From NCBI RefSeq assembly GCF_003477885.1, contig NZ_QUEE01000001.1, positions 434,001 through 498,000 on the forward strand: a stretch of 64,000 nucleotides of DNA, read 5' to 3'. Below are positions 26,707 through 34,571 of the stretch, one piece after another. This stretch comes from Lachnotalea sp. AF33-28 (GTDB taxonomy: Bacteria; Bacillota; Clostridia; Lachnospirales; Lachnospiraceae). Each line of letters opens with the position of its first letter. Positions within the stretch are counted from its first letter, which is position 1. Below the pieces are notes generated by a model. It did no database searches, had not been told where the DNA came from, and saw only the letters and a list, made by a program, of their open reading frames with translations. The position numbers and the translations under genes were made by a program.

Positions 26707-27114
26707 TTATTTGGTCAGCGACAGACGCACCAGCGCCTTTTTTAAGGCCACCTCCGCCCTCAGGCGGTTATACTGCCCGTCACCGCTGTTTAAACGGCGT
26801 TCCGCACGGACCTTTGCTTCTTCCGCGCGATGGCGGTCAATTTCTTCCGGCCACTCCGCTTCCTCAGCCAGGATGGTGATGCTGTCCTTAAGAATGGTGA
26901 CAAATCCCTCATGCACCGCGGCCTTTTTCACTGTGGCGCCGGCCTCCTCATGGATGGTCAGCACACCCGGTTCCAGCGCACAGGTCAGGGGAATATGATT
27001 TTTATATACGCCGATCTGGCCTTCGCTGGTGTTCATCTCCACCATATAGGCCTGACCTTCATAAAACACGCGGTCCGGCGTGATCACTTTTAATTCAAAC
27101 AAATTATCTGCCAT
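26707..27114 (-). CDS. atpC: F1Fo ATP synthase epsilon subunit (135 aa)
   Basis: The standard epsilon fold: an N-terminal beta sandwich (about 1-85, with G-V-Y-K-N-H-I-P-L-T) and a C-terminal helical hairpin. It is part of the central stalk and inhibits ATP hydrolysis. It is last in the canonical order B-E-F-H-A-G-D-C. The ribosome binding site GGGGGATGG precedes ATG 27114, ten bases after atpD. Confidence 0.95.
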   Translation of the reverse strand: MADNLFELKVITPDRVFYEGQAYMVEMNTSEGQIGVYKNHIPLTCALEPGVLTIHEEAGATVKKAAVHEGFVTILKDSITILAEEAEWPEEIDRHRAEEAKVRAERRLNSGDGQYNRLRAEVALKKALVRLSLTK

Positions 27115-27124
27115 ACCATCCCCC

Positions 27125-28516
27125 TTATTTTATGCGGGCCAGTACGTCATCTATGCTGCCGGCATTTAAGAAATAGCTCTCCGGAATATCGTCATGCTTT
27201 CCTTCGATGATCTCTTTAAAGCCCTGTATCGTATCCGCAATGGGAACATATCTGCCCTCCAGACCGGTAAACTGTCCCGCCACGAAGAACGGCTGAGACA
27301 AAAATCTCTGGATCTTTCTTGCTCTGTTTACGGTCAGCTTATCCTCCTCGGAAAGCTCATCCATGCCCAGCATCGCGATGATATCCTGCAGCTCATTGTA
27401 CTTCTGCAGTATTTCCTGTACCCTTCTGGCCACATAATAGTGCTCTTCTCCTACGATGCGGGGATCCAGGATCCTGGAGGTGGACTCCAGCGGATCCACT
27501 GCGGGATAGATGCCCAGCTCCACGATGGAACGGGACAGCACGGTGGTGGCGTCCAGATGGGCGAAAGTGGTGGCCGGTGCAGGATCCGTCAGGTCATCCG
27601 CAGGCACATACACCGCCTGAACGGAGGTGATGGAACCGTTCTTGGTGGAAGTGATGCGTTCCTGAAGAGCGCCCATTTCGGTCTGCAGCGTGGGCTGATA
27701 GCCTACTGCGGAAGGCATGCGGCCCAGCAGCGCGGACACCTCTGAACCCGCCTGCGTGAAGCGGAAGATATTGTCGATAAACAATAGCACGTCCTTACCG
27801 CCCTCATCACGGAAATACTCCGCCATAGTGAGCCCCGTCAGCCCCACTCTCATTCTGGCTCCCGGCGGCTCATTCATCTGCCCGAAAACCATGGTGGTCT
27901 TATTGATAACGCCCGACTCCTGCATCTCATAGTACAGGTCGTTTCCCTCTCTGGTTCTCTCTCCTACGCCGGTGAATACGGAATATCCTCCGTGCTCTGT
28001 GGCGATATTGCGGATCAGCTCCTGGATCAGCACGGTCTTGCCTACGCCGGCGCCGCCAAACAAACCGATCTTGCCGCCCTTCTGATAGGGGCAGAGCAGG
28101 TCAACAACCTTAATGCCGGTCTCCAGCATCTCTGTCTCCGTGGACTGTTCTTCAAAAGCCGGAGCCTTCCGGTGGATCGGCAGCGTCTTTTCTGTCTTGG
28201 GGGCCGGCTTATTGTCAATAGGCTCTCCCAGGACATTGAAGATACGGCCCAGGGTATTTTCCCCCACCGGAATGGTGATGGGCGCGCCGGTTGCAATGGC
28301 TTCCATGCCGCGCACCAGACCATCCGTAGGACCCATGGCGATGCATCTGACCGTATCGTCGCCGAGATGCTGTGAAACCTCTACCGTCAGGGTACTGCCG
28401 TCCCTGGCAGGCACTTTTACGGCTTCATTGATCTGGGGAAGACAGCCGGTAGGAAATTTTATATCTAAAACCGCGCCGATAATCTGCGTGATCTTTCCTG
28501 TGTTGTTCAATGCCAT
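27125..28516 (-). CDS. atpD: F1Fo ATP synthase beta subunit (463 aa)
   Basis: The catalytic beta subunit has the P-loop GGAGVGKT and the ATP-synthase alpha/beta signature with P-A-V-D-P-L-E-S-T-S. It forms the catalytic sites of the F1 head at the inner membrane face. Length and conservation are normal. Ribosome binding site AAAGG lies before ATG 28516, in line with atpG. Confidence 0.97.
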   Translation of the reverse strand: MALNNTGKITQIIGAVLDIKFPTGCLPQINEAVKVPARDGSTLTVEVSQHLGDDTVRCIAMGPTDGLVRGMEAIATGAPITIPVGENTLGRIFNVLGEPIDNKPAPKTEKTLPIHRKAPAFEEQSTETEMLETGIKVVDLLCPYQKGGKIGLFGGAGVGKTVLIQELIRNIATEHGGYSVFTGVGERTREGNDLYYEMQESGVINKTTMVFGQMNEPPGARMRVGLTGLTMAEYFRDEGGKDVLLFIDNIFRFTQAGSEVSALLGRMPSAVGYQPTLQTEMGALQERITSTKNGSITSVQAVYVPADDLTDPAPATTFAHLDATTVLSRSIVELGIYPAVDPLESTSRILDPRIVGEEHYYVARRVQEILQKYNELQDIIAMLGMDELSEEDKLTVNRARKIQRFLSQPFFVAGQFTGLEGRYVPIADTIQGFKEIIEGKHDDIPESYFLNAGSIDDVLARIK

Positions 28517-28548
28517 TATCCTTTTCCTTTCCTTGTTAGTTCTTAACG

Positions 28549-29406
28549 TCAGCTCAAAGCTTCCGCTCCGCCGATGATCTCTGTCAGCTCCTGAGTGATG
28601 GAGGACTGTCTCGCCCGGTTGTACATAAGGGTCAGGTCGTCGATCATCTTCTCCGCATTGCTGGTGGCCGAATCCATCGCCTGCATGCGGGCTCCATTTT
28701 CACTGGCCGCAGCCTCCAGCAGCGCTCCGTAGATCAGGCTGCACAGATATTTCGGAATGATCCTGCCTATGGCCTCATCCTCTTCCGGCTCATAATTCAT
28801 CGGGGTCAGCTGCTCTTCCCTGCTGATATTCTCCGTGTCCATCTCCACAGGCAGCAGCTTCAAAAGCTTCGGCTCATGGGTCACCGTATTTTTAAAGGAG
28901 GTATATGCCAGATAGATCTCTCCGATCTGATCATCCGCAAATGCCTGCAGGATTTCTTTTCCAATGGCCGCGGCATCCGAATACAGCGGCGCATTGATCA
29001 CCTCCGAGTAGTCCGAAGCCAGGGCGTATCCCTTATGGGAAAGGATCTCTTTGCCCTTCTGGCCGATGGTGTAGAGCAGCGCGTCTTCTTTTGGGATGCC
29101 GCTCTCCATGACCAGCCGGCAGACATTGGCATTATAGCCTCCGGCCAGTCCCCGGTTGGATGTGATCACAATAATCGCTTTCTTCTGCGATGCCCCCGAC
29201 TGGAGGTAGGGGTTCATGATGTTCCCCGACTTCGCCAGCATGGCGGCCACCGTTGTATACATCGCCTCGAAATAGGGCTTCGTGCTCTCGGCGCGGGCCC
29301 GGGCCTTCTGCAGTTTCACCGTGGAAACCAGCTTCATGGCCTTGGTGATCTGCTCCGTGCTCTGTATACTCTCTTTTCTTCGCTTAATCGCTCTCATGGT
29401 TGCCAT
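28549..29406 (-). CDS. atpG: F1Fo ATP synthase gamma subunit (285 aa)
   Basis: The central-stalk rotor subunit shows the N-terminal I-K-R-R-K-E-S-I and I-T-K-A-M-K-L-V-S-T motifs and the matching C-terminal helix ending I-T-Q-E-L-T-E-I-I-G-G-A. Both long helices form the coiled coil that turns inside the F1 head. The site AGAGGTG precedes ATG 29406. Confidence 0.96.
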   Translation of the reverse strand: MATMRAIKRRKESIQSTEQITKAMKLVSTVKLQKARARAESTKPYFEAMYTTVAAMLAKSGNIMNPYLQSGASQKKAIIVITSNRGLAGGYNANVCRLVMESGIPKEDALLYTIGQKGKEILSHKGYALASDYSEVINAPLYSDAAAIGKEILQAFADDQIGEIYLAYTSFKNTVTHEPKLLKLLPVEMDTENISREEQLTPMNYEPEEDEAIGRIIPKYLCSLIYGALLEAAASENGARMQAMDSATSNAEKMIDDLTLMYNRARQSSITQELTEIIGGAEALS

Positions 29407-29423
29407 GCTATCACCTCTTTCCT

Positions 29424-30929
29424 TTAATGGAAATCTTTCTTAAATTCGGTAATAGCCGCAACCAGCTTCTGCTGTGTCTCTTCCGTCAGCACCTTCTCGG
29501 TACGGATGGATTCCGGTATTTCCGGATATCTTGTATCGATCAGCTCGAACAGCTCTTTCTCAAATCTGGACACTTCGGACACCGGCACATCCAGCAGATA
29601 CTTCTGGGTGGCGGCGTAAATGATGATTACCTGGTATTCCACACCCATGGGCTGGTACTGGGGCTGCTTGAGCACCTCTTTGATGCGCTCGCCCTGCGCC
29701 AGTTTCTCCTTGGTATCGCTGTCAAGCTCGGAGCCGAACTGTGAAAAGGCCGCCAGCTCCCTGTACTGTGCCAGCTCCACACGGATCGGCGCAGCGATTT
29801 TCTTCATGGCCTTGATCTGTGCCGCGCCGCCCACACGGGATACGGAAAGGCCGGCATTGATGGCAGGGCGGAAGCCCGCGTTAAACATCTCCGTCTCCAG
29901 ATAGATCTGTCCGTCCGTGATGGAGATGACATTGGTAGGGATATAGGCGGATACGTCGCCCGCCTGTGTCTCTATGATCGGCAGAGCCGTCAGAGAACCG
30001 CCTCCCAGCTCGTCCGACAGCTTCGCCGCGCGCTCCAGCAGCCTGGAATGCAGATAGAATACATCGCCCGGATACGCTTCACGTCCCGGCGGTCTGCGAA
30101 GCAGCAGGGAGAGTGTACGGTAAGCCGTTGCATGTTTTGACAGGTCGTCATATACGATCAGGACATCCTTGCCCTGCTCCATCCACTCCTCGCCCATGGC
30201 GCAGCCTGAATAAGGCGCAATATACTGCAGCGGGGCCAGCTCGCTGGCTGTGGAAGCCACTACCGTGGTGTAATCCATCGCTCCGTATTCCTCCAGCGTT
30301 TTCACGATGGAAGCCACGGTGGAAGCCTTCTGTCCGATGGCCACATAGATGCAGAGCACATCCTTGCCCTTTTGATTGATAATCGTATCGATGGCGATGG
30401 CCGTCTTGCCGGTCTGTCTGTCACCGATGATTAATTCACGCTGTCCCCTGCCGATCGGAACCATGGCATCGATCGCCTTGATACCGGTCTGCAGAGGCGT
30501 ATCTACCGACTTTCTGGTGATAACACCCGGAGCCACTCTTTCAATCTGACGGAATTTCACAGCCTGTATCGGTCCTTTGCCGTCAATCGGCTGGCCGAGG
30601 GCATTGACCACACGCCCGCACATCACATCTCCGACCGGCACCTCCACAACCCTTCCGGTTGTTTTAACGGTGTCGCCTTCATTGATGCTCTTCGCGTCGC
30701 CCAAGAGCACGGCGCCCACGTTGTCCTCTTCCAGGTTCAAAACCATTCCGTAAACCTCGCCGGGGAACTCCAGAAGCTCTCCCTGCATGGCGTTTTCCAG
30801 TCCATAGATACGTGCGATTCCATCCGCAACCTGTATAACCGTTCCCACTTCGGAAACCTCAAGCTTTGCGGTATATCTGCCGATTTGTTCCTTGATAACG
30901 GAACTTATTTCTTCCGGTCTTAAATTCAT
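29424..30929 (-). CDS. atpA: F1Fo ATP synthase alpha subunit (501 aa)
   Basis: The non-catalytic nucleotide-binding subunit has Walker A GDRQTGKT and the alpha signature P-A-I-N-A-G-L-S-V-S-R-V-G. It is of full length, ending F-K-K-D-F-H. The start ATG 30929 is preceded by GAGGTG at a slightly long spacing of ten bases. Spacing to atpH is 26 bases. Confidence 0.97.
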   Translation of the reverse strand: MNLRPEEISSVIKEQIGRYTAKLEVSEVGTVIQVADGIARIYGLENAMQGELLEFPGEVYGMVLNLEEDNVGAVLLGDAKSINEGDTVKTTGRVVEVPVGDVMCGRVVNALGQPIDGKGPIQAVKFRQIERVAPGVITRKSVDTPLQTGIKAIDAMVPIGRGQRELIIGDRQTGKTAIAIDTIINQKGKDVLCIYVAIGQKASTVASIVKTLEEYGAMDYTTVVASTASELAPLQYIAPYSGCAMGEEWMEQGKDVLIVYDDLSKHATAYRTLSLLLRRPPGREAYPGDVFYLHSRLLERAAKLSDELGGGSLTALPIIETQAGDVSAYIPTNVISITDGQIYLETEMFNAGFRPAINAGLSVSRVGGAAQIKAMKKIAAPIRVELAQYRELAAFSQFGSELDSDTKEKLAQGERIKEVLKQPQYQPMGVEYQVIIIYAATQKYLLDVPVSEVSRFEKELFELIDTRYPEIPESIRTEKVLTEETQQKLVAAITEFKKDFH

Positions 30930-30955
30930 GGGATATACGCACCTCTTTTCATTGT

Positions 30956-31504
30956 TTATGCTAACTGGATCTTATTCAGATCCTTTTTTAACTCATAAAG
31001 CCTGTTTTTGACGCTGCCGTCCACAACTCTGTCTCCGATACGGATCACGACGCCTCCGATCAGACTTTCATCCACCGCATAGTTCATTTCGAACTGCACA
31101 TAGGGAGTGGTTGCCAGAAGTTTTTGTTCAATCTGGCTCTTCTGATCCTTTGTCAAAGGAACCGCGGAAGTCACATGGGCAATGCCTATTTTCTTGTATT
31201 CCTTCACTCTTGTGATGAAATACCCGAGAATTTCATGTATACCCTCCTGCCTGCCCTTCTCCACCACAACGTGCAGAAGTCCCGCCATCTCCTCAGAGAT
31301 GCGGCCTTTAAAGATTTCTTCTACGGTTTTTTCTTTCTCAGACACCTCGATGTCGGGATGGTTCAGAAAGGCAGTCAGCTCCGGATTCTCCTCAAATATC
31401 TTCTGAAGCGCCAGCGCCTCTTCAAACAGGGAATCCGTCATGGCTTTTTCCAGGGCTATGTCAAACAGCGCATCACCGTACGTCTTTGCTATCAACTTTG
31501 CCAT
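30956..31504 (-). CDS. atpH: F1Fo ATP synthase delta subunit (182 aa)
   Basis: The peripheral-stalk delta (OSCP) subunit has an N-terminal helical bundle (A-K-T-Y-G-D-A-L-F-D-I-A) and the C-terminal motif L-I-G-G-V-V-I-R-I-G-D-R-V-V-D-G-S-V. It links the b subunits to the F1 head. The gene overlaps the end of atpF by 13 bases, indicating translational coupling. Confidence 0.95.
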   Translation of the reverse strand: MAKLIAKTYGDALFDIALEKAMTDSLFEEALALQKIFEENPELTAFLNHPDIEVSEKEKTVEEIFKGRISEEMAGLLHVVVEKGRQEGIHEILGYFITRVKEYKKIGIAHVTSAVPLTKDQKSQIEQKLLATTPYVQFEMNYAVDESLIGGVVIRIGDRVVDGSVKNRLYELKKDLNKIQLA

Positions 31505-32007
31505 GTGCTATCACCTATCTCGTTCAGAGTCTCGTTAAGCAGTGCGTCCTGCATCTTCTCATCTATGGACGCCGCCGCAATCTTGCCCGCCATCATGGAC
31601 GCTATGGCGATGATCTCGCCCTTTACATCCTCCATGGCCTTTTTCTTTTCCAATTCCACTTCGTGACCTGCACGTTCCAGAATCCTTGCGGCCTCTTCCT
31701 GTGCCTCCGCCACGATCTGATTCTCCCGATACTGCGCCTTTTTGCGGGCTTCGCTTAGGATCTCATCCGCTTCTTTCTTCACGCTGCCGATCTTCTGCTC
31801 ATACTCCGCCCTCATAGCCTGTGCAGAGGCTTTCTCCTGCGCAGCATAATCCAGCTCATTTTTAATCTTATCCTGACGCTTCTTCAGCATATCCCTTACC
31901 GGATTAAAAAACATATAAGACATGAAGAAAAACAGGATGAAGATATTGATACCCAGCAGTATCGCATCGTGAATCAATTGGGCATCAAGGCCTAACAGTC
32001 TTTCCAA
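31492..32007 (-). CDS. atpF: F1Fo ATP synthase b subunit (171 aa), TTG start
   Basis: One N-terminal membrane helix (about residues 14-34) is followed by a long charged helix, the normal layout of the peripheral-stalk b subunit. The start codon is TTG at 32007; it is supported by an ideal GGAGG seven bases upstream and by the normal N-terminus. Its 3' end overlaps atpH. Confidence 0.93.
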   Translation of the reverse strand: MERLLGLDAQLIHDAILLGINIFILFFFMSYMFFNPVRDMLKKRQDKIKNELDYAAQEKASAQAMRAEYEQKIGSVKKEADEILSEARKKAQYRENQIVAEAQEEAARILERAGHEVELEKKKAMEDVKGEIIAIASMMAGKIAAASIDEKMQDALLNETLNEIGDSTWQS

Positions 32008-32067
32008 GAGCTCACCTCCTCTATTGTCTTTAACCTTCTCTTATCCCTGTCCGGGTCAGAGAGCTCT

Positions 32068-32319
32068 TTAGCTGAAAGGCTTAACGAACATAAGAATAAA
32101 TGCTACGGCCAGACCGTACAGACCAGTGGTCTCGGCAACCGCCTGTCCTAAAAGCATGGTGGTGGTGATATCACCCTTCGCACCCGGGTTGCGTCCAACT
32201 GCAGAAGCTGCATAGCCGGCGGCAATACCCTGGCCGATACCGGGGCCAATACCTGCGATCATCGCGAGACCTGCGCCAATAGCGGAACATGCATAGATTA
32301 AATCCTGTCCTGAAAACAT
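32068..32319 (-). CDS. atpE: F1Fo ATP synthase c subunit (83 aa), sodium-type ion site
   Basis: Two membrane helices flank the polar loop R-N-P-G-A-K. The ion-carrying Glu is residue 63. Around it lie Gln30, Val61, Thr64, Thr65 and Tyr68, which match at a constant offset the sodium-binding residues of the Ilyobacter tartaricus c ring (Gln32, Val63, Glu65, Ser66, Thr67, Tyr70). The enzyme is therefore probably sodium-coupled. Ribosome binding site AGGAGG precedes ATG 32319, with a family-A repeat just upstream, the only one inside this operon. Confidence 0.95.
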   Translation of the reverse strand: MFSGQDLIYACSAIGAGLAMIAGIGPGIGQGIAAGYAASAVGRNPGAKGDITTTMLLGQAVAETTGLYGLAVAFILMFVKPFS

Positions 32320-32336
32320 ATTTTTTCCTCCTTTTC

Positions 32337-32382
32337 ATGTCACCAGCCGAAGGCTGATGACCTACGCGCACTGTGCGCTTTC
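32337..32382 (-). repeat. Family-A two-hairpin repeat, copy 8
   Basis: The first stem is standard; the second is shortened to gcgca/tgcgc with a three-base loop. It ends 17 bases before the atpE start codon, between atpB and atpE. The c subunit must be made in excess over a, so an element here could matter for stoichiometry, but that is speculation. Confidence 0.8.
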
Positions 32383-32427
32383 ACTGTAAGTCTGATTTCC
32401 TGATATAGGGAGTCCGTTGCTCCCGCA

Positions 32428-33153
32428 TTAGCTCTCTCCGATCTTGTCCGTAACAAAGATCATGGTCAGCATACAGAACACATAGGTCTGGATGCAGCCG
32501 GAGAATAAATCAAAGTACACATGCAGAAACGCCGGTACGCCGATTTTAAGAAAAATTGGTATTAATCCATACCAGAGTGCCAGGATAATGGTTCCTGACA
32601 GCATGTTGGCGAAGAGACGCAGCGACATGGACAGCGGCGTTGCAAGTTCGCCAATCAGGTTGATCGGGAATAAAAGCGGAATCGGCTTAAACAGCGCGGT
32701 AAAATGCCCCAGTTTCTGGTGCTTGATGCCGTTAAACTGGATCATGGCAAATGTGATCAGCGCCAGCATCAGGGTTACGCCGTAATCCGCCGTGGGCGAT
32801 CTTAATCCGAAGATACCCGATATATTGCTGATCAGCACAAATAAGAACAGCGTGGCAATGTAATTGGCAAATTTGCCCGCATACTTTCCCATATTGGTAT
32901 GAACCAGCTTATCCAGCATCTCCACGATCAATTCCAGAATATTCTGCAGAGTTCCCGGTATTTCTTCGGCCTTCTTCATGCGGTGATGCGCCACCAGTCC
33001 CAGCACGATAAAGAGCGCGGTGATGATGATCATTCCCACATGGGTCGTGGTAATCCAGAAGGTCTGGCCGAATGCCTCATAGCTGAACAGTCCGTGAATC
33101 ATAAAATCCGCTTCATTCGATATGAGTCCCACTTTTTTCACCCCTTCCTTCAT
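32428..33153 (-). CDS. atpB: F1Fo ATP synthase a subunit (241 aa)
   Basis: A membrane protein of about six helices with the conserved L-S-M-S-L-R-L-F-A-N-M segment. It contains the essential Arg that acts on the c-ring carboxylate. It forms the ion half-channels. The frame opens with ATG 33153, which has no clear ribosome binding site; a GTG seven codons later (33132) is preceded by GGAAGGGG and may be the true start. Confidence 0.94.
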   Translation of the reverse strand: MKEGVKKVGLISNEADFMIHGLFSYEAFGQTFWITTTHVGMIIITALFIVLGLVAHHRMKKAEEIPGTLQNILELIVEMLDKLVHTNMGKYAGKFANYIATLFLFVLISNISGIFGLRSPTADYGVTLMLALITFAMIQFNGIKHQKLGHFTALFKPIPLLFPINLIGELATPLSMSLRLFANMLSGTIILALWYGLIPIFLKIGVPAFLHVYFDLFSGCIQTYVFCMLTMIFVTDKIGES

Positions 33154-33173
33154 GATTTGTAGTCGTGACCGAT

Positions 33174-33605
33174 TCAGTCACCCGGCTCATCTAAAGCCGT
33201 TTCATTGCTTTTGTTTTTTCTTTGATAAAGCTTATGGAGCAAAGGCTGCAGATAGGTGCCGATCTTCAGGCCGAAAAGTCCGGCGAGCACCGCCAGCATA
33301 TTAAAGAATCCGGAGAAAAACGCCGCCGCAAACGCCGCGATAAATACCACGCTGCGGATCACGTAGGACTTGGCCGCATTGCGTTTGGCCGCGTGTTCGT
33401 CCATGGTATCCACCGTGCTCTCAAGCGTGACGGTCATATGCAGCAGCAGCGCTGCGCTTCCGAAGATTCCCAGCGCAAGACCCGCCAGGGCGGATAAGAG
33501 CTGCCCGCCATCCACGAAAAACAAAATGATCAGCGTACATACAAATCCGTAGATCAGAATACCGGTTACGATCTCCTTCACAGCCTGATTTGTATACCTA
33601 ATCAT
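33174..33605 (-). CDS. atpI: ATP synthase subunit I-like membrane protein AtpI (143 aa)
   Basis: Four hydrophobic segments and the position ahead of atpB identify an AtpI-type protein, thought to help assemble the c ring or supply magnesium. The open frame reaches back to 33650, but ATG 33605 overlaps the stop codon of the preceding gene (ATGATTAG) and is preferred because it gives a compact coupled pair. Identification rests mostly on topology and position. Confidence 0.75.
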   Translation of the reverse strand: MIRYTNQAVKEIVTGILIYGFVCTLIILFFVDGGQLLSALAGLALGIFGSAALLLHMTVTLESTVDTMDEHAAKRNAAKSYVIRSVVFIAAFAAAFFSGFFNMLAVLAGLFGLKIGTYLQPLLHKLYQRKNKSNETALDEPGD

Positions 33606-33834
33606 CCTTCTTCTCCTCATTCTTATCAATAATCTTTTTCGCAAGAACATAACCGTTCCTGGCCCCGGCCATAATGCCCAGAACCAGGCATACGAGAATC
33701 CCGGTTCCTCCGAACCAGCCCTTCAAGAGGATCCCCACGACGGTGCACAAAATCACCGGGGCCAGAACACTGATCCCCAGCTGCGTCACCATCATCAGAT
33801 TTCTCACAATTCCCGCATTGCTGTTTTTGCCCAT
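33598..33834 (-). CDS. AtpZ-like small membrane protein (78 aa)
   Basis: Two membrane segments and a charged tail ending N-E-E-K-K-D-D are typical of the small AtpZ/AtpI-like proteins at the head of ATP synthase operons. The frame could begin at a GTG at 33843; ATG 33834 is preferred as AGGTG lies at a normal distance. It is the first gene after the operon promoter. AtpZ-type proteins are associated with AtpI in Mg/Ca transport or in c-ring assembly. Confidence 0.75.
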   Translation of the reverse strand: MGKNSNAGIVRNLMMVTQLGISVLAPVILCTVVGILLKGWFGGTGILVCLVLGIMAGARNGYVLAKKIIDKNEEKKDD

Positions 33835-33865
33835 TTCCTGCACCTGCTGTCAGCTCATTGTTTTC

Positions 33866-33893
33866 ATTATATCATTTTTTACTGAATTGTCTA
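33866..33893 (-). promoter_or_regulatory. Promoter of the ATP synthase operon
   Basis: On the minus strand TAGACA (33888-33893) and TATAAT (33866-33871) are 16 bases apart. The -35 box sits in the loop of an 11-bp perfect inverted repeat, ttttactgaat (33877-33887) and attcagtaaaa (33899-33909), a possible operator. The phrase aatagacaa occurs twice here. Confidence 0.7.
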
Positions 33894-33981
33894 TTAACAT
33901 TCAGTAAAATTTGTCTATTTACAACTCGTTAATTTTTTGGCAAAATAGATTATTTACCTTCACTGATTTTTATAACTATGG

Positions 33982-33987
33982 TATAAT
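33982..33987 (+). promoter_or_regulatory. Likely -10 box of the DUF402 gene
   Basis: TATAAT lies in the palindrome-like ggtataatatcgatattata (33980-33999). A good -35 was not found. The same core word recurs twice at 56916-57053. Confidence 0.45.
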
Positions 33988-34036
33988 ATCGATATTATAG
34001 CTGCACTGGTAAATCAAGAAAGCCGGAGGAAAGCAT

Positions 34037-34528
34037 ATGGACATCCCATCACCTGTTCTATACCGCAAGCGCCTGATTCCCAGCGAATGCATCCGCCTGG
34101 ACCAGGACATCATACTGTACCGTGACAGTAATATTATGGTAACGAAATGGATTGCTATACATCCCAAGCCAAAATTAACCAACGGCTATTCCTGCTACTT
34201 CTTTGATAAGGGGATCAAGGTGAGCAAATTTTACGGCGAGGGAAACGTATTCCGATACTGGTACTGCGATATCATCAAAACGGAATACCGCAAGGAGGAT
34301 AACAGCTACCTGTTCACGGACCTGCTGGCCGATGTGGTGGTATTTCCTGACGGCAGCGTCCGCGTAGTGGATCTGGACGAGGTGTCCGAGGCGCTGGATC
34401 AGGGGCTGATTACCGCGGAGGAGACCAAACTGCTGCTGACACAGCTGGACCGCCTTTTAAACATCATATATTCGGGCGGGTTTTCCGGACTGACACAGGA
34501 AATTGAAAGCAGAGAATCAAATACATAA
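34037..34528 (+). CDS. DUF402-domain protein (163 aa)
   Basis: The sequence shows the DUF402 layout: a beta-barrel with K-F-Y-G-E-G-N-V-F-R-Y-W-Y-C-D-I-I and D-L-L-A-D-V-V-V-F-P-D-G-S-V-R-V-V-D-L-D-E, whose acidic residues bind metal. Characterised relatives in Firmicutes hydrolyse nucleoside tri- and diphosphates, so a phosphatase role is likely but not proven. The gene is divergent from the ATP synthase operon. Ribosome binding site GGAGG precedes ATG 34037. Confidence 0.8.
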   Translation: MDIPSPVLYRKRLIPSECIRLDQDIILYRDSNIMVTKWIAIHPKPKLTNGYSCYFFDKGIKVSKFYGEGNVFRYWYCDIIKTEYRKEDNSYLFTDLLADVVVFPDGSVRVVDLDEVSEALDQGLITAEETKLLLTQLDRLLNIIYSGGFSGLTQEIESRESNT

Positions 34529-34537
34529 AATACAAGA

Positions 34538-34570
34538 AAGGGGCTGTTGCAGTGTGACAGCCCCTTATTA
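34538..34570. terminator. Bidirectional terminator
   Basis: Arms aaggggctgt (34538-34547) and acagcccctt (34557-34566) form a perfect 10-bp stem with T-rich sequence on both sides. It serves the plus-strand DUF402 gene and the minus-strand gene ending at 34572. Confidence 0.8.
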
Positions 34571-34571
34571 A

